DNA of 64,000 nucleotides from Dryococelus australis (taxonomy: Eukaryota > Arthropoda > Insecta > Phasmatodea > Phasmatidae), in contig CM056993.1 of the NCBI GenBank assembly GCA_029891345.1, forward strand, positions 278,954,016 through 279,018,015, given 5' to 3'. Position 1 is the first letter of the stretch; each line of letters starts with the position of its first letter. The translations under genes were made by a program, and so were the position numbers. The notes beneath the pieces are model-generated. The model searched no databases, was not told the DNA's origin, and saw nothing but the letters and a program-made list of their open reading frames with translations. This document shows, piece by piece, positions 58,401 through 64,000 of this stretch.

Positions 58401-61113
58401 GAAAGTTTTGTCTTGCAAAATAGTATTTGACTTTGATGTGATTAGACATGTAGACTGTAAAATAAGCGATTATTTTCAAGGCAGTTAAGCCAGTAGACCT
58501 GAAGCGACCTTTGGAAAAGTGATTGACTTGATAACAGCTCTCTTACTGGATCTTTGTAACAACGCTAACATTCTCTCATGACCCATTAAATCAATATTGT
58601 TGTAAATACACACATATTGCAGTTCATTAACTGAACGAATACTGCAGTTTATTGCAATTTATTGCAGATTATTAAAAGTGAGCTTGTGAATCAGTACGTA
58701 ATTATGCAAGAATACTGAAGTTCAATACAAAAAAATTGCTGGGATAACAGGTCGATCGTGATTAATTGAGCACTTTCGAAAGATCTGCTTATGAACTGCT
58801 TTTCTCTTCATTTTTTATCCTTTGGCCGCGTGTGAAATCTACACTGTCATTGGTTTGATATGACTCCCGTGTGAGTGAGTGAAGAGTTTGGGTGGCTCTT
58901 AACATCGAGATCTTGAGAGCCGATGAGGGTGAAGCGAGGTCGGTACGGAGCACCGTCAGAATGCAAGGACGGGGAAAACGGGAGAGATCCCTGAGAATAC
59001 CCGCCGAACAGCGGCATCGTCTGGCACGATTCCCACATGCAAAAATCCGGGAGCGACGCCCGCCGGGTGTCGAGCCCGGTTCGCCTAGGTGGGAGGCGAG
59101 TAGTCTAACCACTACACAACCGCATCCGCGGCTCATGTGTGAGCTAAGTGAAAACGTGAACGTGTTAAGAGCCTAGATGTTTAACTATGTACGTCAGTTC
59201 GTACTCTAAACTGAGTGAAGCAAAAAAAATGCTGACTCAATTTTACATTAATTAACAATATTACACTCGCAACACGTCAGAACTTAGAACTATTTTACTT
59301 CATCCGCTGCTAACATTAAGACACGCCTTCGGGAGTACCCGGGTTCGATTCCCGGTCTGGGATGTTTTCTACGATTTCCTGCGATCATCACAGGTGAATG
59401 CTGGTACGGTTTCTTACTGCACGTCATATTTTATTCCTTCCGTGTTCCCGCTTCTCTGAGAAACTTGCTCCGTCTCTAATACCCTCGTTGTCGAAGAGAC
59501 GTTAAGGCCGTCTACCTCTAGGTTGTTCGCGGTAAACTGAGCTCTCTTGAACGCCCTACTTGAGAACCACGAGAATCAACAATGAGTAGGGACATGCAAA
59601 ATTCGCGTAGTTTTTTGGCATCAGGCTGAACTGCACAGTACTGTATGCACTTGAGTCGACGTCGTTTCTCCATTGGCTGCTTCAAAAATGTGAATTCACT
59701 CCCTTTGCGATTGAACAACACGTGATTGGGGCACACACTCGTGAAGCGTTCATTTATTGGTGGAGAGGTACCCAGGGCGCATCACATAAAGCATGGTCCA
59801 ATGACAAACATAGAATTTTGCATGTCTGTAAAGCCCCTGTCACACTGTCAAATTTTCGCCTTTAACTATATTTGACAATAAAATTGGAAGACAAATTACG
59901 GTTATCAAATTTTTCCTTCCAACAAATTTTATTAAATAATGTTGAATGTGTTTGAAAATGTGTCACACCTTCAAATTTTTTTACTGGGAGAATCAAATTT
60001 GAATTATTATTTTAAAACTATTTTCATAGTGAAATATTGCTTTTGTTTTTCCATGTGGTCTATTAGAGGAAGAAATGATGTAATTTATTTTCGCTTCTTT
60101 ACTAAATTAAAATTTTATTTGTCAGAGGTGTTTCCTGCACAATGACATTTAATGACCCCCGAGCTCGTAATATTATGTGCAATATTCACTTAAAATAGCA
60201 TTCATGCCCACACAACTTCTACATTAATTATCTTTTTAACCTACTTCGTTTCCAGCAATCATTCGGTATTTCTTGACGTACATATCTGCCGTGCAGGATT
60301 CTGATTGGCTGAAATAGTCAAACATCAAGTAAATTATAGATCCGGTTCAATGTTCAAATGTTTGATGGAAATTGGAGGCATCCACCTTTTTCAGACAAGT
60401 ATGGCGGCATTTCTAGCGTTTCGATGACGTCATAACTGTCCAACTTTATTTGATCAAACTTATTGGAAGCTGATTGACAGAAAAATTAAGAAAATTTGAC
60501 TGTATGACAGGGGCTTAACAATGAGTATTCTTCCAACGTAAGTAATATTAATAATACCACGAGCGTAATCACTTTATTTTTGCGTCGGTCAAGTGAAACT
60601 GTGGAATTATTAGGAAAGTGAATATTTTATAAACTCGCTCATTCTTACAGTTATTTACGTTTTAAAAAAAAGCAGAAGTCAAAATATATCACTTCAGTTT
60701 GCTCGAATGTTTACCTAACACTTTTAATTAAATGTAGCGACACAGAAGTACTTTCCCTCCGCCATTACCAACTTATCTGGTCGCATGTCAGCCAGTGTGC
60801 CCGTTAAAATATACGCAGGTTGGGGCAGTGACATTTTTCAAAGGTTGATTTCAAAAGTGCCGAAGTACTTCACCGTGAACAGCCTGAAGTTCGCTCAGAT
60901 CCACAGCTGCATCCGACAACGGGGATACAAGGCGGAGTGTCGTGCACGTACCTGAGTAGAGGCCGGCCATTGGCGTCCTAACGCCGCTCGCGTTGCTGAC
61001 GGCGCTGCGCGTGAAGGCTCCCGTAGTCGGCGTCGACTGCACGAACGACCCGAACACGTTGCACAGTCCCAGCGTCAGCATCTCCTGGGTCGCGTCCAGC
61101 GACTTGCCCGCAG
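41671..61113 (-). CDS. SLC26A11-like: SLC26A11-like anion transporter, gene 1 (last six coding exons; 5' part beyond right edge)
   Basis: Six exons, read right to left, encode the second half of a SulP/SLC26 transporter. In order they are 60952-61113, 52317-52457, 47524-47669, 45626-45799, 44042-44195 and 41671-41801. All introns are GT/AG and the phases agree at every junction (1, 1, 0, 0, 1). The protein shows the conserved KSLDATQEM loop, the last hydrophobic helices, then a STAS domain (LVTPDIGMLYPAMDYLR) and a short tail ending in TGA. Family members move sulfate, chloride or related anions across the plasma membrane; the STAS domain lies in the cytoplasm. About 10-12 N-terminal helices' worth of sequence must lie beyond base 64000; I found no exon for it between 61114 and 64000. 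Introns are 1.4 to 8.5 kb and filled with mobile elements. No frame break was seen, so the gene looks intact. The substrate is inferred from family only. Confidence 0.9.
42127..43345 (+). mobile_element. Possible solo gypsy-like LTR split by a MITE
   Basis: It starts TGTTACGTGCGGACACCGCG, a form common at insect gypsy LTR starts. The part right of the MITE ends with TTAATAAAGGCTGATTTTAA, an LTR polyadenylation-like region. The 3' limit and target duplication were not found, so this is tentative. Confidence 0.35.
42450..43014. mobile_element. MITE with GGTTGCACCA ends and repeated inner motifs
   Basis: Inverted ends GGTTGCACCA / TGGTGCAACC. Inside, CTCGATCCGAGATC and its variants, and TTGGTGCAACACTTTTACAT-type lines, occur near both ends in opposite directions. 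It sits inside a possible LTR. Confidence 0.55.
44042..44195 (-). CDS. SLC26A11-like: SLC26 gene 1 exon: STAS domain, second part
   Basis: It encodes GIKLILKDFKCYEQPLIFID followed by LVEYLYDCDLEGFQHVSSEA, matching the end of the STAS fold in SLC26A11-type proteins. The acceptor is TTTCAG. The donor is TTCG/GTAAGC with one base carried over (phase 1), which fits the exon at 41801. Confidence 0.9.
44865..45010. repeat. Dispersed repeat shared with 40690-40830
   Basis: Second copy of the repeat described at 40690-40830, diverged, in a gene 1 intron. Type unknown. Confidence 0.5.
45314..45524. mobile_element. MITE family B, short copy in gene 1 intron
   Basis: The ends GGCTGTTCGCGGTAAATACA and TTCATTTTACCGCGAATAGCC are inverted. 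About 211 bp, AT-rich centre. Confidence 0.7.
45626..45799 (-). CDS. SLC26A11-like: SLC26 gene 1 exon: STAS domain, first part
   Basis: It encodes GGEYVLVTPDIGMLYPAMDY and then KLPVVLSCAYFKAADYTSAQ, the first strands and helix of the STAS domain, including the ADYTSA stretch that precedes the conserved STAS helix. It is 174 bp, exactly 58 codons, with phase 0 at both ends. The acceptor is TCGCAG and the donor CAG/GTAACC. A tRNA-derived SINE lies in the intron just upstream (45956-46214). Confidence 0.92.
45956..46214 (-). mobile_element. tRNA-derived SINE in gene 1 intron
   Basis: Reverse copy with GGGGCCGCGGTGGTATAGTG head at 46214 and tail near 45960. A 212-codon minus-strand frame that crosses it is an accident of its GC-rich body. 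Confidence 0.8.
46641..47510 (+). mobile_element. R1-type LINE, 5'-truncated, in gene 1 intron
   Basis: It encodes the end of ORF2: ALWVLVGVLPVDLLIRERG, KGRITNELIPSLEER, LFTGHGIFKAKL and the cysteine-histidine knuckle CDVCGVDDTLEHVLVHC. Stops occur at about 46805 and 47127. It is flanked by a perfect 15 bp duplication TGACGTCCCTCACCT (46626-46640 and 47511-47525). No poly(A) tail is obvious, as is usual for this clade. Confidence 0.85.
47524..47669 (-). CDS. SLC26A11-like: SLC26 gene 1 exon: last membrane segment before STAS
   Basis: It encodes RDLLALLLTLATCLAFGVEV, then GLLIGAIFNAFQLLYYWARP, the last hydrophobic hairpin and the start of the linker to STAS. The acceptor is TTATAG; the donor is AAG/GTGAGG and the exon ends at phase 0. 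The donor sits inside the 15 bp target-site duplication (47511-47525) of an R1-type LINE, so the intron begins almost directly with retrotransposon sequence. Confidence 0.92.
48457..49691. mobile_element. hAT-type non-autonomous element in gene 1 intron
   Basis: The ends are TAGAGATGT and ACATCCCTA. Subterminal repeats built on CGATTC/GAATCGG run inward from both sides. It is flanked by CTACCCGT (48449-48456) and TTACCCGT (49692-49699), an 8 bp duplication with one change, as in hAT elements. The AT-rich interior contains no transposase. Confidence 0.75.
49692..52316. other. Intron of gene 1, no repeat recognised
   Basis: AT-rich with only short chance frames. Confidence 0.5.
52317..52457 (-). 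CDS. SLC26A11-like: SLC26 gene 1 exon: late transmembrane helices
   Basis: It encodes ATLILLALSYLTPYFYYIPR and then AALSAVLISAVMFMIEYD, two hydrophobic segments typical of the SulP core. The acceptor is TTGTAG and the donor AGCA/GTGAGT. Phase 1 at both ends matches the exons on either side. It is followed by a 4.6 kb intron with a hAT-type MITE. Confidence 0.92.
52548..52909 (-). mobile_element. MITE family A, copy 3, just upstream of a gene 1 exon
   Basis: It matches the family in reverse (ACTTCCAGGCTATTCCTCGG near 52573, AAAGGTTTGATTTTAAAATT near 52870). It lies about 90 bp beyond the acceptor of exon 52317-52457. Confidence 0.6.
53261..53480. mobile_element. Foldback MITE (220 bp near-palindrome)
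   Basis: AGGCTGGTGTCACACTATGC at the left returns as GCATAGTATGTATGACACCG at the right. Pairing continues through GGGACGGGCACAACA to an inner GAGGTGTCACAC / GTGTGACACCTC, leaving a loop of about 17 bases. It is GC-rich and would form a strong hairpin. Confidence 0.8.
53795..53960. mobile_element. MITE family B, partial copy
   Basis: It starts GGCTATTCGCGGGTAAAGTG and continues with a centre like 32981-33196 in reverse (ACACTGTGTTTATTA near 53910). The right end is damaged, so the limit is approximate. Confidence 0.5.
54523..54949 (+). mobile_element. MITE family A, best-preserved copy
   Basis: Terminal inverted repeats AGTCCATTCACAGTTTCTTC and TGAAGTAACCGTGAATGGACT are both present; length is 427 bp. 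TAT/ATA bases flank it, suggesting a TA-type target site. No protein. Confidence 0.75.
55370..55430. repeat. (TA)n microsatellite
   Basis: About 30 TA units in the 8.5 kb gene 1 intron. Confidence 0.9.
55651..55882 (-). mobile_element. tRNA-derived SINE, head truncated
   Basis: Reverse copy with the body lines (CCGCCGACCAACGGCATCGT on plus) and tail TTTAATGGCTCTTAACATCA; the tRNA head is cut at about 55882. Confidence 0.75.
55905..57250 (+). mobile_element. LINE 3' end: ORF2 tail and GC-rich 3' UTR
   Basis: From 55915 to 56278 one frame (single internal TAA) encodes YIRQWYESKINIDNS, the knuckle CRCEKGAQTVYHICTC, and a tail ending at TAG. The CxC...H...C spacing is that of LINE ORF2 ends. 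A purine-rich stretch (56450-56720) and a GC-rich block (56950-57180) follow and may be its 3' UTR; the end is a guess. Confidence 0.55.
57251..58869. other. Intron of gene 1, little recognised
   Basis: A SINE head scrap (CCGCTCAGCCACCGTGGCCC, 57408) is present. The 108-codon frame at 58104-58430 resembles nothing I know. Confidence 0.4.
58870..59132 (-). mobile_element. tRNA-derived SINE
   Basis: Reverse copy with complete head (GCCGCGGATGCGGTTGTGTA on minus), B box and tail TTGGGTGGCTCTTAACATCG on plus. Confidence 0.75.
59300..59515 (+). mobile_element. Second SINE type, 5'-truncated
   Basis: It has a GGGTTCGATTCCCGGTCTGG B box followed by a different body (CACAGGTGAATGCTGGTACG, GTCGAAGAGACGTTAAGG). 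This body is not shared with the other SINEs here. Confidence 0.5.
59587..59830. mobile_element. hAT-type MITE nested in MITE B
   Basis: The ends TAGGGACATGCAAAATTC and GAATTTTGCATGTCTGTA are inverted. An 8 bp ACAATGAG lies left (59579-59586) and again to the right of the next MITE (60518-60525), which marks the original duplication. No coding sequence. Confidence 0.65.
59832..60515. mobile_element. Harbinger-type MITE nested at the edge of the hAT MITE
   Basis: The ends AGCCCCTGTCACACTGTCAA and TTGACTGTATGACAGGGGCT are inverted. TAA flanks both sides (59829-59831, 60516-60518). An ATTGG-rich AT interior, no transposase. Confidence 0.75.
60952..61113 (-). CDS. SLC26A11-like: SLC26 gene 1 exon: conserved KSLDATQEM / GSF loop
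   Basis: The exon encodes KSLDATQEMLTLGLCNVFGS followed by the TTGAFTRSAV and ASGVRTPMAGLYSG stretches. These are hallmark positions of SLC26 proteins between the middle and late helices. The acceptor is GCGCAG at 61114 and the donor is CAG/GTACGT after 60952. Both exon ends are phase 1. A MITE ends 67 bp downstream of the donor. The acceptor position is slightly less certain than the others because neighbouring AG dinucleotides exist. Confidence 0.9.
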
Positions 61114-62086
61114 CTGCGCCAACATTATAAAACACCAACTTGGTTATTCCTGTTTCTACATTAATTAACAACTTTTCACATAAACCCTTGGTGGTTTTTT
61201 TTTTTTTTTTTTTTTTGTGACACTAGAATTTTGTAGATGACAAGTTTGCTGCTAATTCTATGCGAGGTTCCATAACAAGATTCGCAGAAATTGAAATCGA
61301 ATACTTAAAGATAGAGAAATTCGAATATTCAGGTTGTGGCCACGTTGAAGGGTTCAGAATAATGTTTGCAATAATCGAGTTGTGTTGAAAGCAGTATACT
61401 GCGTTTTTTTAAATGAAAACACTGCAAACATGTACAGCAATTTCTCTTAAATGGTCTTATTATAAACCCACTGTAACGCAGTTCATAAATCAGGCAGGCG
61501 AGCGCTTTAAGGGAAGAGACGGATGGCGTCTTAGATATATTTATTTTACTAGATCTTTCGTTTAAGATTTCTTTGTGTAAATTTAACACCTCGTGGGCAC
61601 TGTTATCACACCTTCAAAAACTAATATAAAAAAATGAAAATGAACAGAGAAATAAACTATTTCTCTGTGTCTATTAGTGTCATCGCTCAGCATCATATCC
61701 GTGGATAGTTGACTTTAGACTTGCCAACGCTTCAGTCATTTTTTCACTTTTTCTCTTTGAAATAAAGTAAAAGCGCCTGTAGTTGATACTTTTAGAAGTA
61801 AAATTGCATAAGTGCACATATTTAAATAATGACTAATATATTTAACAAATTTCAGGCATCAGTTATATTTGTTAATACTCTAAGAAGGGATATTTTAGTT
61901 ATATAGCATATTTTAAAATATTATATATTTTAAACCCATATTATATTGATACATGTAAATGCATCAGTAGCTGACACTAACTGTCAGTCTTCAAAAATTG
62001 AGTTGTTGACATATAGGTGCACCAATAGTTGGTATTGTGTAACAAAAACACAGTACATATAGAAATAGCTAAATGTAACTTACTGT

Positions 62087-64000
62087 TTAAATAGTATTAA
62101 TACATTGCATGGCAGAATAGTGGAATTCATATTGTACTAGGTCATAGTGCACACAACACAATGGTTGAGGTAGTAAATTCACTATCTGTGTTGCCTCGTC
62201 AGCACTTAAGTCTCTTGTGTCTCTGACAAATATTTTTCTGGCTGTTGTGAAATCGCAGTGCCTTTTCTTCAATTTCTCCATTTCCATACACCGCGCGTCT
62301 GAATAATACAAACATTAGAAAAGCGTTTTTCTTCACAGGAAAATAAACGCACAAAACCACCTTTCTCAGGACATTCACTTTCGCTGTTAGGTTTGATGTA
62401 ATTTCTTTTCCCTAGATCACTTTAACTGCTACCTGGATCTACGAACTCTTCCTCCTCTTCGACGTCAGACTCATGAAGTGATGTTTTCTTGAATTTTCTT
62501 ATTATTTTAGTTTTCTTCATTCCTTATAGCTTGAGCATTTCAGCATATTCTTGTTGTTCTTTCTTGGCCTTTCGTGCCTCTGCTATATATTTTTTGTTTA
62601 GTTTTTACCTTTCTATTAAAGCCTTCATCTTCTTTTCGCGATACACTTTCCATTGCTGAGATGTCATAATTCCTGATAATTTTTCTTTTCAACCTTCGTT
62701 TCCATACATTTTGTCTGTATTATGGCCGGAATAAGGCATTTTTAAAAGGAGATGGCATGTCTTCGTTTCTTGTTGTAAAGCACGAATGCCATTTGATGTA
62801 ACGTCTGGAAATTCGTGTTAATTTAATTTTCTTTTGCATTATTAGACACATAGATTTGGATTTATAATTCTTTTCTGTCTCCATTTCCTTTATGACTGTT
62901 ATTCTGATTAACTTCTGAGTCATGGTTGGCTTGATGTACAGTGTTTAGTGTGATAACTTTATTTAATTTGCTAGTTATGATTTTTCATTTTCTTCATTGT
63001 TGGTTTCTTAGTTTTGTTATGTACTACCTATGCTATACCGTTCATTAGCTTGAAAATTGTCTTGAATGTGACAGTGAAGTACGCAATATTCAATAACGTT
63101 TTTATACAACAAAAGTAGAGAAATCACAACAGTATCCTTTCCGTTCACTGTCATAATATCAAAAACTTTGAAGCTTACCTTCCCCTATACATCCTCCCAG
63201 GAATGCTGCTCATAGTCGTTCTGAGGAACTTTTGTTAGTAGCTGCAGAAGCAGCGTTCATTATTGGAATTTTGGGTGAATCGCGAATAAATTTTAGTGCA
63301 TGGTAGGCTTCAATACTATAAGCACCCAACAGCAATTTGTCTTTTGTTATTGGTTGCTGTCTGCTTGAGAAGGCATTTTCATATTTGACCGGGCCACTCA
63401 GAATTCGGCAACATAGGTACGGCTCCTGCGTGATTCGTGTGCAGACAATTAACACGTGTCAAAAAGTAATTCAGCCAATCAAGATATGTATACGACCCTA
63501 CAGTGTTTTGAAATATAACCTGTCTTGAGATCTTATCGATAAATTTCACTGCCCCTGTTCATGGCACAATACCACGCTTCCTAAATCATTTTTTTTTTTT
63601 TTTTTTTAGAATGGATGGTGTAGTGTATTCACTTAATATTTCTTCCATTGAAGGTGTGGAGTGAATTTTCTGCCACATTGGATCATGTAAGTGCTGTATT
63701 TTCCACTGTTGCACATTTTTCTTCATGTGGAATATAGCAACATCTATGGGCTGAAACAGGTGAGTCGAATATGGAAGTAGTGCTATAAGTATTATTCCAT
63801 GTTCTTCATTAAACTTGCTTGTATGCAAAGTGAAATGAGATGCATGCCCATCAACGAAAATGATAACCGGCAGGACTATCTTCCGTTCTATGAGAAAGGG
63901 ATGTAAAATGTTTGTGATAAGTTCAAAGAAGAGAGGAATAGTCATCCAAAAACTCTCAAATTTTCCGATGCCCCAGTAATTTCAAACACGATTTGCTAAT
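62087..64000 (-). pseudogene. CENP-B/pogo-type DDE transposase fossil
   Basis: Read from the right edge: WGIGKFESFWMTIPLFFELI, then VIIFVDGHASHF (catalytic D), and ALLPYSTHLFQPIDVAIFHM (second catalytic D in the QP-x-D motif), up to a poly-A run (T-run 63588-63607 on plus). Downstream lie a coiled KKEQQEYAEM-like segment, an acidic ESDVEEEEEFVD-like segment (about 62450-62480) and a tail with IVNLLPQP (62180). This order is typical of DDE_1 transposases domesticated or mobile in insects. Multiple stops show it is dead. Confidence 0.7.

Larger units (their letters stand above)
59519..60885. mobile_element. MITE family B, long copy, carrying two nested MITEs
   Basis: The outer ends GGTTGTTCGCGGTAAACTGA (59521) and TTCACCGTGAACAGCCT (60869-60885) are inverted copies. 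The remaining body matches 6430-6830 and 34438-34860. Between 59587 and 60526 lie two inserted MITEs (59587-59830 and 59832-60515). Confidence 0.7.

Noticed and set aside
58104-58430. 108-codon plus-strand frame
   Set aside because: Low-complexity (Asn run) and no family resemblance; it lies in an intron on the opposite strand.

Overview
This is a eukaryotic window: AT-rich, intron-rich, and crowded with insect-type transposable elements (tRNA-derived SINEs, Tc1 and mariner transposases, an R1-type LINE, Ty3/gypsy, Helitron-like elements, many MITEs). No bacterial gene organisation is present. An insect with a large, repeat-rich genome fits best; I cannot name the species from sequence alone.

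The only cellular genes I can support are two tandem members of the SLC26/SulP anion-transporter family (SLC26A11-like, sulfate/anion exchange, plasma membrane), both on the minus strand. Gene 1 enters from beyond the right edge. Its last six coding exons lie at 60952-61113, 52317-52457, 47524-47669, 45626-45799, 44042-44195 and 41671-41801, and they encode the late membrane helices, the STAS domain and the C-terminus with a stop. Gene 2 begins about 34 kb further along. Its first three recognisable coding exons lie at 6836-about 7083, 4223-4418 and 2737-2960, and it runs off the left edge. All splice sites are GT/AG and the phases match from exon to exon.

The space between and inside these genes is a graveyard of nested mobile elements. 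The most unusual is at 12121-20207: an 8.1 kb mirror-image, virus-like element. Its two long inverted arms each start at a central divergent TATA/TCAGT promoter. Each carries a zinc-finger plus A32-like packaging-ATPase gene followed by a small acidic gene, and each ends in a terminal repeat packed with about 120 bp tandem units. The right arm keeps the ATPase core (broken by a frameshift and stops). The left arm has lost it by a clean internal deletion. A shortened relative lies at 30050-31350.

Other regions: 1-1300, purine-rich and tandem repeats; 5400-6370, a degenerate minisatellite in a gene 2 intron; 10345-11150, a Tc1 transposase fossil; 20870-23800, a Ty3/gypsy pol fossil split by a Helitron-like element; 25236-28200, a mariner split by a Harbinger-type MITE; 31630-32590, a tandem repeat with a hAT-type MITE inside; 34400-35760, MITEs including a back-to-back pair; 35760-36800, a GC/CpG-rich, CCAAT-containing stretch that could hold the gene 2 promoter; 42127-43340, a possible solo LTR split by a MITE; 46641-47510, an R1-type LINE inserted exactly at a gene 1 splice donor; 55900-57250, a second LINE 3' end; 59519-60885, three MITEs nested in one another; 62087-64000, a decayed CENP-B/pogo-type DDE transposase.
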